Source: an uncultured Johnsonella sp.
GTDB lineage: Bacteria > Bacillota > Clostridia > Lachnospirales > Lachnospiraceae
Assembly (NCBI GenBank): GCA_905373785.1
Contig: CAJPUK010000006.1
Location: 1 to 29,086, forward strand
Direction: 5' to 3'
DNA: 29,086 bases
How positions within the stretch are numbered: position 1 is the first letter of the stretch; each line of letters begins with the position of its first letter. Below are positions 7,124-15,557 of this stretch, one piece after another. A program made the translations under genes and the position numbers. A model generated the notes under the pieces. The model did no database searches, had not been told where the DNA came from, and saw only the letters and a program-made list of their open reading frames with translations.

Positions 7124-8055
7124 TATTTGAACATAAATCGGTATTACTGAACGAAATTATTAAAAACCTGTCCATAAAAGAGGATGGAACTTATGTAGAT
7201 GCTACACTTGGCGGTGCAGGGCATGCCTTGGAAGTATGCAGACGTTTATCCGAAAAAGGACATTTTATAGGTATAGATCAGGATGAGGATGCTATAGAAA
7301 GCTCCAAGCTCAGATTAAAAGACTATATGGACAGAGTTGATATAGTAAAGAGTAATTACGTAAATATTAAAAACATACTTGAGTCGCTTAATGTAGACAG
7401 GGTAGACGGTATATATATAGATCTCGGAGTATCTTCTTATCAGCTTGATAATGCCGAAAGAGGGTTCAGTTACAGGTTTGACAGTGCTTTGGACATGCGT
7501 ATGGATAAATCACTTGATATAACCGCACAGGATATAGTTAATGATTACTCGGAACAGGAGCTTTATAGAATCATAAAAAATTACGGGGAGGACATATTTG
7601 CAAAAAATATAGCAAAACATATAGTCATTGCAAGAAAAGAAAAGCGTATAGAAAGCGGACTTGAGTTGGTTGAAATAATAAAAAGGGCTATACCTAAAAA
7701 GTTTCAAATAACTTCAGGACATCCGGCAAAGCGTACTTTTCAAGCTATTAGGATAGAACTTAATAAGGAACTTGAAGTGTTGGAAAATTCTCTTGAGACT
7801 ATGATAGACTTACTGAAACCAAACGGCAGACTCTTAGTTATAAGCTTTCATTCTCTTGAGGATAGGATAGTAAAGAATATATTTAAGAGATGTGAAAATC
7901 CATGCACCTGCCCTAAAAATTTTCCCGTATGTGTATGTGGAAATAAAAGTAAAGGTAAGGTACTTATGAGAAAACCGATACTTCCAAGCGAGGAAGAGTC
8001 GGAGGCTAATCCAAGGGCAAAAAGTGCAAAGCTCAGGATTTTTGTAAAAATATAG
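7120..8055 (+). CDS. rsmH: 16S rRNA (cytosine-1402-N4)-methyltransferase
   Basis: Methylates N4 of C1402 in the 16S rRNA decoding centre using S-adenosylmethionine. The 311-residue length is typical. Motifs are VDATLGGAGHALEVCRR (SAM site), FIGIDQDEDAIE, IYIDLGVSSYQLDNAERGFS, ALDMRMD, HPAKRTFQAIRIELNKEL and LLVISFHSLEDRIVKN. A cysteine-rich stretch CENPCTCPKNFPVCVCG near the C-terminus occurs in the family. It is coupled to mraZ by a 4-nt ATGA overlap, the usual arrangement. Confidence 0.97.
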   Translation: MIFEHKSVLLNEIIKNLSIKEDGTYVDATLGGAGHALEVCRRLSEKGHFIGIDQDEDAIESSKLRLKDYMDRVDIVKSNYVNIKNILESLNVDRVDGIYIDLGVSSYQLDNAERGFSYRFDSALDMRMDKSLDITAQDIVNDYSEQELYRIIKNYGEDIFAKNIAKHIVIARKEKRIESGLELVEIIKRAIPKKFQITSGHPAKRTFQAIRIELNKELEVLENSLETMIDLLKPNGRLLVISFHSLEDRIVKNIFKRCENPCTCPKNFPVCVCGNKSKGKVLMRKPILPSEEESEANPRAKSAKLRIFVKI

Positions 8056-8074
8056 CTTAAATGAGGGACAATAG

Positions 8075-8584
8075 ATGGAAAGTAAAGTAAGAAGAATGCA
8101 TAATAGAAACTTATCTGCCTCATATATATCCGGTACAGCTGCAAGAAAGTATTCTCCTACTTATGAGGTTGGAAAAAAGTATGTATACAGACCTAAAAAA
8201 ATTGATGCTGTCAGAAGAAAATATGTTGAGGAAATGGATAAGAAGAGAATCAAGGAAGTATCGGTGCAGATGCACCCTATTTACTTATCGCTTTTGATAG
8301 TAGCCTTAGCTGTGGTTCTTTATCTCGGATATAATTATTTGTCGATAGATGCTAAAGTAATAACGGACCTTAAGCAAATAGAAAAGCTTGAGAAAGACCT
8401 TGATGTACTTAAAAATGAAAATGACGGTCTTGAAAGCAGCATTAAGTCATTCAGACCGGATCTTGATTATGTATACAAGGTTGCGACTGAAGAACTCGGT
8501 ATGGTAAAAGCAGATAGAAGTCAAATCAAAACATATACAAATTCTGAGAAAGAGTATGTTAGACAGTATGAAGATATACCATAA
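8075..8584 (+). CDS. FtsL/DivIC-like septum protein
   Basis: 169 residues with a basic cytoplasmic N-terminus of about 68 residues, one membrane segment (about 69-89, IYLSLLIVALAVVLYLGYNY) and an outer coiled coil (about 95-125, rich in L, E and K heptads). This layout and the place between rsmH and the PBP gene identify the FtsL position. FtsL with FtsQ/DivIB and DivIC activates FtsW and its PBP. Sequence conservation in this family is too low to tell FtsL from DivIC. The N-terminal arm is longer than in most FtsL proteins. GAGGG (8063-8067) precedes ATG 8075. The end overlaps the next gene. Confidence 0.8.
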   Translation: MESKVRRMHNRNLSASYISGTAARKYSPTYEVGKKYVYRPKKIDAVRRKYVEEMDKKRIKEVSVQMHPIYLSLLIVALAVVLYLGYNYLSIDAKVITDLKQIEKLEKDLDVLKNENDGLESSIKSFRPDLDYVYKVATEELGMVKADRSQIKTYTNSEKEYVRQYEDIP

Positions 8585-10823
8585 AGGCGTTAAGCCTAAA
8601 AGAAAGAGGATAGAGGTTAAGAAAGTAAGGAAAATTTCTAAATATGTATATAATAAGCTGGTATTTATCTTTAGTATGATAGTACTGGCTTTATTTTTCT
8701 TGTCTGTAAAAATATATGATATACAAATTAACAATTCAGTAAATTATAGCCAAAAAGTACTTTCACAGCAAAGATATGATTCCAGGGATATTCCGTTTAG
8801 AAGGGGTGAAATACTTGACAGAAACGGTAATTTGCTGGCAACAAGCAATAAGGTTTATAATCTTATAATAGATCCGAGCCAAATAAATACAGATGCGGCT
8901 AACTACATGGAGCCTACACTTGATGCATTAAATGAAATATTTTCCTATGATAAGGAAGAACTGAGGACATTGATTACCGAAAAAGCCGACAGCAGATATA
9001 TACGCTATGCCAAGGGATTGAGTTATGAGCAAAAGACAATATTTGAAGAAAAAAAACAACAGGTAAAAAAGGATAATCAGGCTAATAAGTCAAAGCAAAG
9101 AATAACCGGTGTATGGTTTGAAGAGGCATACAGCAGAGTATATCCCAATAATAAGCTCGCCTGCAATGTTATAGGTTTTTCAAGCGCTGAAGATACTGTA
9201 GGTATAGGCGGTATAGAGCAGTACTACAATGATAAGCTTACCGGTAACAACGGAAGAGAGTATGGATACTTAAACGACGATTCAAACCTTGAAAGGGTAA
9301 TAAAGTCTCCTACAAACGGTTATAGCCTGGTATCTACCATAGATGTCAATATACAGCAAATGGTAGAAAAACATATACAGGAGTGGGAAGGTGAGATGGG
9401 AAGTAAGATAACCGCCTGTATAATTATGGACCCTAATAACGGAGAAATACTTGCCATGGCAAGCAGCAGGGACTTTGATCTTAATAATCCAAGAGACCTT
9501 TCTAAGTATTACAATAATTTTGAAATCACCAATATGAGTGAAGAGGCGAAAACGGATGCACTTAATAATATATGGCTTAATTTTGCTATAAGTTCCACCT
9601 ATGAGCCCGGTTCACCTTCTAAAATATTTACGGTAGCCACAGCAATGGAAGAGGGAATTATAGACGGTCACGAAAGTTACTACTGTGACGGTTATCAAGT
9701 GGTAGGACAAAGAAAGATACATTGCGCCAATAAGAACGGACACGGAACTCTTACGGTAGAAGAGGCTATAATACAAAGTTGTAACGATGTAATGATGCAG
9801 ATAGTTTTTGCTACAGGCAAAGATAAATTCAGTAAGTTTCAACAGCTGTTCGGTTTCGGTAAAAAAACCGGTATAGACCTGCCCGGAGAGGCAGACACAT
9901 CAAAACTTATACATACCTCGGAAACTATGCGAGCTGATGATCTGGCTACCAATTCCTTCGGTCAAAACTACAACTGTACTATGATAGAAATGGTTTCAGC
10001 CTTCGCCTCCGTTATCAATGGAGGGATGTATTATAAGCCTCATGTGGTAAAAGAGGTGAGAACCTTACAAGGTGAAGTTATAGATACTATAGAACCCCTT
10101 TTGGTACGAGAAACCGTTTCACCTTCAACTACCGAGTTTTTAAACAATGCCATGTTTAAGACGGTTGAAAAAGGTACGGGTTTCCCGGCTAAGGTTGAAG
10201 GTTATGATGTGGGAGGTAAAACGGGAACTTCGGAAAAGTATCCTCGAGGCTCCGGAAAGTATATACTTTCTTTTATAGGTTTTGCTCCCATTGAACACCC
10301 TGAGGTACTTTGTTATGTTGTAGTTGATGAGCCTAACACTGAAGATCAGGCACATTCATACTTTGCAAGCAGACTTTTTAAGAGTATCATGACTGATGTA
10401 CTGCCTTATATGAATGTATATACAAGCGATGAGGTTAAGGCTGAGAGGGAACAAAGAAAAATACAAGAATCCACCCAAAGCAGTGAAGACAGTTCAAAGG
10501 TATATGAAACTGATGAATATGTAAAACCTGATACGGGAACATTTGAAGAAGAGATAAGTGCTCCTAATAATGATGCCGAAATAGAAGGTTCATCTACAGA
10601 GCAGGATGTTGGAAGTACTGCCGGCGAAACAAGCTCAAGTCCCCCGGTACAAAGTACCGAAACAAGCAAAGAAGAGTCTTCACCGGTTCAAAGTACTAAA
10701 ACCGGCAAAGAGACTACTTACTCAAGCCAAAGTACTGAAAAAAGCAAGGACAATACCTCCCAAACTCAAAATACGAAGGCAAACACAAAAGCAACTTCCT
10801 CGCTTCAAAGCACAGGGAATTGA
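8556..10823 (+). CDS. Class B penicillin-binding protein (FtsI/PBP2B/SpoVD type transpeptidase)
   Basis: Cross-links septal peptidoglycan outside the membrane. Of 755 residues, 1-33 are basic and cytoplasmic, about 34-52 are the membrane anchor, then comes the dimerisation domain (RRGEILDRNGNLLATS at about 82-97), then the transpeptidase domain. The catalytic motifs are S353-P-S-K356 (YEPGSPSK), S408-C-N410 and K555-T-G557 (GGKTGTSEK). No PASTA domain is seen. Instead residues 622-755 are a hydrophilic tail ending in four to five degenerate copies of a 12-15 residue Q-S-T-x-K unit. Starts at 8556 or 8568 are both possible; the first has GAGAAAG upstream. It overlaps the ftsL-like gene by 29 nt (or 17). 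Whether it serves vegetative division (FtsI) or sporulation (SpoVD) is not decided by sequence; the dcw position suggests division. Confidence 0.92.
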   Translation: MLDSMKIYHKGVKPKRKRIEVKKVRKISKYVYNKLVFIFSMIVLALFFLSVKIYDIQINNSVNYSQKVLSQQRYDSRDIPFRRGEILDRNGNLLATSNKVYNLIIDPSQINTDAANYMEPTLDALNEIFSYDKEELRTLITEKADSRYIRYAKGLSYEQKTIFEEKKQQVKKDNQANKSKQRITGVWFEEAYSRVYPNNKLACNVIGFSSAEDTVGIGGIEQYYNDKLTGNNGREYGYLNDDSNLERVIKSPTNGYSLVSTIDVNIQQMVEKHIQEWEGEMGSKITACIIMDPNNGEILAMASSRDFDLNNPRDLSKYYNNFEITNMSEEAKTDALNNIWLNFAISSTYEPGSPSKIFTVATAMEEGIIDGHESYYCDGYQVVGQRKIHCANKNGHGTLTVEEAIIQSCNDVMMQIVFATGKDKFSKFQQLFGFGKKTGIDLPGEADTSKLIHTSETMRADDLATNSFGQNYNCTMIEMVSAFASVINGGMYYKPHVVKEVRTLQGEVIDTIEPLLVRETVSPSTTEFLNNAMFKTVEKGTGFPAKVEGYDVGGKTGTSEKYPRGSGKYILSFIGFAPIEHPEVLCYVVVDEPNTEDQAHSYFASRLFKSIMTDVLPYMNVYTSDEVKAEREQRKIQESTQSSEDSSKVYETDEYVKPDTGTFEEEISAPNNDAEIEGSSTEQDVGSTAGETSSSPPVQSTETSKEESSPVQSTKTGKETTYSSQSTEKSKDNTSQTQNTKANTKATSSLQSTGN

Positions 10824-10850
10824 TATCTGTGGTTATAGCTGTAAAACCAT

Positions 10851-10886
10851 TTGAAAATCAACTTATTATAAGTTATACTATAAGTT
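10851..10886 (+). promoter_or_regulatory. Internal promoter before mraY with palindromic spacer
   Basis: TTGAAA (10851-10856), 17 bp, TATACT (10874-10879): each box matches consensus at 5 of 6. The spacer holds a perfect palindrome AACTTAT-T-ATAAGTT (10860-10874) that runs into the -10. A third copy of ATAAGTT follows at 10880-10886. This looks like an operator within a promoter for mraY-murD-ftsW. The 109-bp gap is the longest in the cluster before ftsZ. Confidence 0.6.
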
Positions 10887-10932
10887 ATTAAAAGCTTTTT
10901 AAATAAAGCGAAAGGATTAGGATTAACAATTT

Positions 10933-11904
10933 ATGATAAATGATAGTATAGTGGCTCTTCTTATAAGTTTTACCTGCACTGCCCTTTGTTGTCCGGTACT
11001 TATACCTGTTTTATATAAGTTTAAGTTCGGACAGCAAGTCAGAGATGACGGTCCCAAGGCACATCTTAAAAAAAGCGGTACACCCACCATGGGCGGTATA
11101 ATGATATTGTTCGGAATAATTATAGGAAGTGTATTTTATATAAATAAATATAAATTGGTACTGCCTGTACTGTTATTTACGGTTGCCTACGGAATAATAG
11201 GTTTTTTAGATGATTTTCTTAAGATAAAAAAGAAAAAATCGGAGGGTCTTAAGGGGATTCATAAATTTATATTACAGATATTGCTTACAACTGTATTTGT
11301 GTACTATCTTCATATACACAAAACAGCCGATACTATGCTTGTACCCTTTACAGGCTCATTTAATACCGGCTATATGTTGCACACCGGCATATTTTTTATT
11401 CCCTTAGTTTTTTTTATAGTCCTCGGTACGGACAATGGAGTTAATTTTACTGACGGAGTTGACGGACTTTGCACCTGCGTTACTATAATAGTCTCAATAT
11501 TTTTTGCACTTATAGCAATAAGAGAAAATATTATGATAACTCCCGTCATTGCTGCGGTTATAGGAAGTCTTACAGGATTTCTTATTTATAATACCAATCC
11601 GGCTAAAGTTTTTATGGGTGATAGCGGTTCACTTGCACTTGGAGGATTTGTTGCATCTGCGGCTTTGGTCATGCAACTTCCTTTATTTATAGCGGTGGTA
11701 GGTTTTATATACCTTATAGAAGTCGTTTCGGTAATAATACAGGTAGGGTATTTTAAGGCGACTAAAGGTAAAAGATTTTTCAAAATGGCACCCATTCATC
11801 ACCATTTTGAGCTTTCAGGCTGGTCGGAGACTAAGGTTGTAACAGTATTCAGCATAGTTACTGCTATATTGTCTCTTTTGTTATATCTTGGATTTAATAG
11901 ATAA
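10933..11904 (+). CDS. mraY: Phospho-N-acetylmuramoyl-pentapeptide transferase
   Basis: Transfers phospho-MurNAc-pentapeptide from UDP to undecaprenyl phosphate, making lipid I at the inner face of the membrane. It has 323 residues and about ten hydrophobic helices. Active-site markers are DDFLK (93-97), NFTDGVDGL (171-179), FMGDSGSLALGG and PIHHHFE (287-293). The start MINDSIVALL is the usual N-terminus. The ribosome site is weak and distant (AGGATTAGG, 10913-10921). It is followed after 20 nt by murD. The flanking murE and murF genes found beside mraY in many genomes are absent. Confidence 0.97.
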   Translation: MINDSIVALLISFTCTALCCPVLIPVLYKFKFGQQVRDDGPKAHLKKSGTPTMGGIMILFGIIIGSVFYINKYKLVLPVLLFTVAYGIIGFLDDFLKIKKKKSEGLKGIHKFILQILLTTVFVYYLHIHKTADTMLVPFTGSFNTGYMLHTGIFFIPLVFFIVLGTDNGVNFTDGVDGLCTCVTIIVSIFFALIAIRENIMITPVIAAVIGSLTGFLIYNTNPAKVFMGDSGSLALGGFVASAALVMQLPLFIAVVGFIYLIEVVSVIIQVGYFKATKGKRFFKMAPIHHHFELSGWSETKVVTVFSIVTAILSLLLYLGFNR

Positions 11905-11924
11905 AAAAATGGAAAGAGGTTTTT

Positions 11925-13283
11925 ATGAGAGATATAGTTATGGTTGCAGGTATGGGAAAAAGCGGAGTATCTGCAGCAGAGCTTATACTTAACATAGGCG
12001 GCAGAGTATTGCTTTATGATAGCAATGAGACATTGGATCCTGAGACCGTTCTTTCTAAGTTTGATGAAGAAAATGTTAAAAATATACATGTGAAACTTGG
12101 AAGACTTACAGAAGATGATATAAGAGATATTCGTGTATGTGTAATGAGTCCGGGAATAAGTTTAGAAACAGATTTTATAAAGTTGCTTTTAGCACACAGA
12201 ATACAACTGTGGTCGGAAATACAACTTGCTTATTTTGTAGCTAAGGGAAGGCTTATGGCAATAACCGGAACCAACGGTAAAACTACCACTACCGCCTTAT
12301 TGGGTGCAATAATGCAGCGTAAATATGAGAACTGTTTCGTTGCCGGCAATATCGGTATACCGTATACACAAATAGCACTGCATACAAATGATAAGTCTGT
12401 AACCGTACTTGAAGTATCCAGTTTTCAATTAGAGACCATAATAGATTTTAAGCCCAATGTATCTGCCATACTTAATATTACGCCTGATCATTTAAATAGG
12501 CATCATACTTTTGAGAATTATTCGGCTATAAAAAAAGAGATCTGTATGAACCAGACAGCACAGGATTACTGTATACTCAACTATGATGATGAACAGCTCA
12601 GAGAGTTTGGAGACAGCGGAGAATGCAAAGCAAAGGTTGTTTTCTTTTCAATAAAAAATAAGCTTAAAGAGGGTGTCTATGTAGAAGATAATAAAGTGTA
12701 TTATTCAAGTCCTTCAAAAACAATAGAAGTTCTATCTTTAGATAATGTACAACTTTTGGGAAAACACAATCATGAGAATATATGTGCAGCCGTAGCTATG
12801 GCATTTGTTGAGGGTGTTGAAATTGAGGATATACGAGAGGCTTGCTATGAATTTAAGGCTGTGGAGCATAGAGTGGAGTTCGTCAAAGAAAAGTATGGAG
12901 TAAGGTACTATAACGATTCCAAGGCAACCAATCCGGATGCCGCTATACAAGGACTTAATGCCATGCCGGGACCTACGATACTTATAGCCGGAGGCTATGA
13001 CAAACAATCCGAGTATGATGAATGGGCAAAACTTTTTAAAGGCAAGTTAAAATATTTGGTACTTATAGGAAGTACAAGGGATAAGATTGCGGAATGTGCC
13101 AAGAAGTACGGCTTTAATAATATTATGTATGCCGAAACCTTACAGGAAGCTGTCAGAGTCTGTGATTCTTATGCCGACAGGGGTGACTATGTGTTACTTT
13201 CTCCTGCTTGTGCAAGCTGGGGAATGTTCGATAATTACGAACAAAGAGGAGATATATTTAAATCTTGTGTACAGGCATTATAA
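11925..13283 (+). CDS. murD: UDP-N-acetylmuramoyl-L-alanine:D-glutamate ligase
   Basis: Adds D-glutamate to UDP-MurNAc-L-alanine in the cytoplasm, using ATP. Of 452 residues, the N-terminal domain opens with VAGMGKSGVSAAELI, the ATP loop is GTNGKTTTT (115-123), and later Mur-ligase motifs are NITPDHLNRH, LGKHNHENICAA and YNDSKATNPDAA. The length is standard. GGAAAGAGG (11910-11918) supports ATG 11925. The 6-nt gap to ATG 13290, or 18 nt to the preferred ftsW start, indicates one transcript. Confidence 0.97.
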   Translation: MRDIVMVAGMGKSGVSAAELILNIGGRVLLYDSNETLDPETVLSKFDEENVKNIHVKLGRLTEDDIRDIRVCVMSPGISLETDFIKLLLAHRIQLWSEIQLAYFVAKGRLMAITGTNGKTTTTALLGAIMQRKYENCFVAGNIGIPYTQIALHTNDKSVTVLEVSSFQLETIIDFKPNVSAILNITPDHLNRHHTFENYSAIKKEICMNQTAQDYCILNYDDEQLREFGDSGECKAKVVFFSIKNKLKEGVYVEDNKVYYSSPSKTIEVLSLDNVQLLGKHNHENICAAVAMAFVEGVEIEDIREACYEFKAVEHRVEFVKEKYGVRYYNDSKATNPDAAIQGLNAMPGPTILIAGGYDKQSEYDEWAKLFKGKLKYLVLIGSTRDKIAECAKKYGFNNIMYAETLQEAVRVCDSYADRGDYVLLSPACASWGMFDNYEQRGDIFKSCVQAL

Positions 13284-13301
13284 GTTTGAATGGAGTTTCG
13301 T

Positions 13302-14450
13302 ATGCAAGAGGGTAAGGTTAAAAAAAGATATTACCATGACTACAGCTTGTTACTTACTGTAATAATACTTGTAGTTTTCGGACTTATTATGATATATTCA
13401 GCCAGCTCATTTTCTGCACAGCTCGAGTTCAAAGATTCGGCATACTACATAAAAAGACAGGCTTTTTTTGCTGTACTCGGCTTTGTTGCGATGTTTTTTG
13501 TATCAAGGTTTGATTATCATCTGGTACTTAAATTCAGTAACTACATATATGCGGTTTCTGTGATAATGCTTATTTTAGTATATATTATAGGTTCGGAGCG
13601 TAACGGAAAAAAACGCTGGCTTAAATTCGGAGCTATAAATATACAGCCGGCAGAGATAGCCAAGCTTGCTTTAATTTTATGTATGAGTGTACTTATCTAT
13701 AAGTTTTATAAACATATAGACAGCAAAAGAGTAATGCTTAAGATATCTTATTATGTATTTCCGCTGGTTGCTTTAATTGCACCCAATAATATGAGTTCCG
13801 CTATAATAGTTGCACTTATACCTATATTTATGCATTTTGGCGTTTCCAGGAATATACGCTTTCATATACTTCTTGGAATTTTGGGAGTTGTTGTTGTGTG
13901 GCAGGCATTGCCCATTGCTACATTCTTGAATAAATTACATATAGTACAAAATTATCAGTTACAGCGTATAATAGTTTGGAAAAATCCCGAGGCGGATCCG
14001 GCGGTACACGGGTTTCAGGTTCTGCAAGGTCTGTATGCGATAGGTGCCGGAGGATTTTTTGGCAGAGGTATGGGAGCCGGTATGCAGAAATTCCTTTTAC
14101 CGGAGTCTCAAAATGACATGATATTCTCTATAATCTGCGAGGAACTCGGACTTTTCGGTGCAGTAACAATTATACTTGTGTTTATCTTCTTGCTCTATCG
14201 TTGTATGGTAATAGCTTCTCTTGCAAGAGATATGATGGGAACTATGATAGTAGTAGGAGTTATGGGACATATAGCAATACAGCTGATTCTTAACATATCA
14301 GTTGTTACCGGACTTATACCGAATACCGGAATAGGACTTCCTTTTATAAGTTACGGAGGTACCTCGCTTTTATTTCTTATGATAGAGATAGGTTTGGTTT
14401 TTTCGGTTGCAAGAAGTATAACTATTGATAAAACTAACAGAGAGGCGTAA
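13302..14450 (+). CDS. ftsW: Septal peptidoglycan polymerase FtsW (SEDS family)
   Basis: Membrane glycosyltransferase that polymerises lipid II with its partner PBP at the septum. The protein is about 382 residues, with roughly ten hydrophobic segments. Family motifs are RWLKFGAINIQPAEIAKLAL, LPESQNDMIFSIICEELGLF, which contains the conserved aspartate equivalent to the catalytic one in SEDS enzymes, and GIGLPFISYGGTSLL. ATG 13290 is possible. ATG 13302 is preferred because GGAG (13292-13295) stands 6 nt before it, whereas nothing suitable precedes 13290. A SpoVE role cannot be ruled out, since the families are close. The dcw position and the nearby PBP favour division. Confidence 0.93.
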   Translation: MQEGKVKKRYYHDYSLLLTVIILVVFGLIMIYSASSFSAQLEFKDSAYYIKRQAFFAVLGFVAMFFVSRFDYHLVLKFSNYIYAVSVIMLILVYIIGSERNGKKRWLKFGAINIQPAEIAKLALILCMSVLIYKFYKHIDSKRVMLKISYYVFPLVALIAPNNMSSAIIVALIPIFMHFGVSRNIRFHILLGILGVVVVWQALPIATFLNKLHIVQNYQLQRIIVWKNPEADPAVHGFQVLQGLYAIGAGGFFGRGMGAGMQKFLLPESQNDMIFSIICEELGLFGAVTIILVFIFLLYRCMVIASLARDMMGTMIVVGVMGHIAIQLILNISVVTGLIPNTGIGLPFISYGGTSLLFLMIEIGLVFSVARSITIDKTNREA

Positions 14451-14453
14451 AAG

Positions 14454-14501
14454 GTGCAATATCAAATATTAAATTTATCCAAGCACGTGATAAAAAGATG
14501 A
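14454..14501 (+). CDS. Possible 15-codon leader ORF coupled to ftsQ
   Basis: A GTG at 14454 preceded by GAGAGG (14440-14445) opens a frame of 15 codons, MQYQILNLSKHVIKR. Its TGA (14499-14501) overlaps the ftsQ ATG as ATGA. ftsQ itself has almost no ribosome binding site, so re-initiation from this small frame could supply its translation. The sequence signals are real, but in AT-rich DNA such short frames arise by chance. Confidence 0.3.
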   Translation: MQYQILNLSKHVIKR

Positions 14502-15199
14502 AAAGATTTAAAAAAAGGTATATAATAGGTCTTACACTAATGCTGGTAATACTGTCATTATCAATTATTAAGATAGATAAGGTAGTAGTGAGCGGCAATT
14601 CATGGTATAATGATGAGGAGATAGAGGCTCTTGTTTTCGCTAAACCTTTAGACAGGTACTTTTTATACAGCTTTATAAAGGATAAGTTAAACAAAAAAAA
14701 GAATATTCCTTTTATACAGGAATATAGGTTGGATTGGAAATCGCCTTCACAAGTAGAGATTGTGGTGTATGAAAAAAGCATATTGGCTGCGGTAAACTAT
14801 ATGAATCTTTATATGTACTTTGATAAAGACGGTATGGTGCTTGAAAGCTCGGCAGAAAAAATAGATAAAATTCCTATTGTAGAAGGGCTTGAACTTAGCA
14901 GCATAGTGCTATATAATAAACTTCCTGTGAAAGATGAGTATGTGTTCAGCAGACTTGTAAGTCTTACACAGTCCCTTTCAAATTATAATATATTTGCAGA
15001 GCGTATATTGTTATATTCACAAAACCAGGTAAATTTATATATTGGAGATATAGAAGTACATTTTGGGGTACTCAACGATATTGAAGAAAAGACAGCGGAT
15101 CTTAACAATATATTTCCTGAAATATCAGGTCAAAAAGGGATTTTATATATGGACAACTATGGCGAAAATAAATCTTACACTTTTGAGCAGACAAAATAA
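14498..15199 (+). CDS. FtsQ/DivIB division protein
   Basis: Bitopic scaffold of the divisome that binds FtsL and DivIC and recruits the septal synthase. It has 233 residues: a basic N-terminus, one membrane helix (about 8-24), then an outer POTRA-like region beginning IDKVVVSGNSWYNDEEI (26-42), where the fold VxVxGN is typical, and a beta domain with LDWKSPSQVEIVVYEK (78-93). Position between ftsW and ftsZ supports the call, since sequence identity is always low in this family. The upstream region has only AAAAAG before ATG 14498. murG, which commonly lies between ftsW and ftsQ, is missing. Confidence 0.85.
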   Translation: MKRFKKRYIIGLTLMLVILSLSIIKIDKVVVSGNSWYNDEEIEALVFAKPLDRYFLYSFIKDKLNKKKNIPFIQEYRLDWKSPSQVEIVVYEKSILAAVNYMNLYMYFDKDGMVLESSAEKIDKIPIVEGLELSSIVLYNKLPVKDEYVFSRLVSLTQSLSNYNIFAERILLYSQNQVNLYIGDIEVHFGVLNDIEEKTADLNNIFPEISGQKGILYMDNYGENKSYTFEQTK

Positions 15200-15203
15200 T
15201 TAT

Positions 15204-15267
15204 ATGAGTTTTTATTTGTATTTATACCTTTTTACAGGTTGGTAATACCGTGTTAAATAAAACTCAT
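15204..15267 (+). other. Hairpin after ftsQ
   Basis: ATGAGTTTTTATTT (15204-15217) pairs with AAATAAAACTCAT (15255-15267), with one bulged base. There is no U tract on either strand. It may protect the 3' end of the transcript or mark the boundary between the dcw operon and ftsZ. The rest of the 358-bp gap holds the mobile element at 15335-15512. Confidence 0.4.
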
Positions 15268-15334
15268 GAATAATTACAGTTGATATTTTCTTCTAAAAAT
15301 ATTATCATGTAAATTATTAAACAGCATTAAAATT

Positions 15335-15512
15335 GTTACAGTTAAGGTAGGACATTCATCTTTGTCAAAGAAACTGAAAATATTTTATTTACAAATCAGA
15401 TGAAGATGGATGTAGGTAGCAGCCTGATAGATATGCATGTATAATATACCAAATGAAAGCTTGCTTTCAGGTGTATATTATACATATATATCTAAACTGT
15501 CTGAATTGTAAC
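15335..15512 (-). mobile_element. MITE-like element, diverged copy between ftsQ and ftsZ
   Basis: The left end is GTTACAGTTAAGGTAG (15335-15350). The right end (15497-15512) is its inverted repeat at 12 of 16 positions. Read on the minus strand, the 178-bp body aligns with the copy at 19644-19827, including a 65-bp core hairpin (15429-15493). No clear target duplication is left (TTAAAATT against TTGTATTT), so it is probably older. It has no coding capacity. Its right edge lies 45 bp before the ftsZ start, so it may hold or have displaced the native ftsZ promoter; its core carries TATAAT on both strands. Confidence 0.8.
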
Positions 15513-15557
15513 TTGTATTTAGCAAATCCGAAAAATTGTAGTCGGGAGGAGTAGAAC

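Noticed and set aside
10606..10854. 82-residue basic ORF overlapping the PBP tail
   Set aside because: It is a frame shadow of the repetitive Ser/Thr tail; its own repeats mirror the DNA repeat of the real gene.
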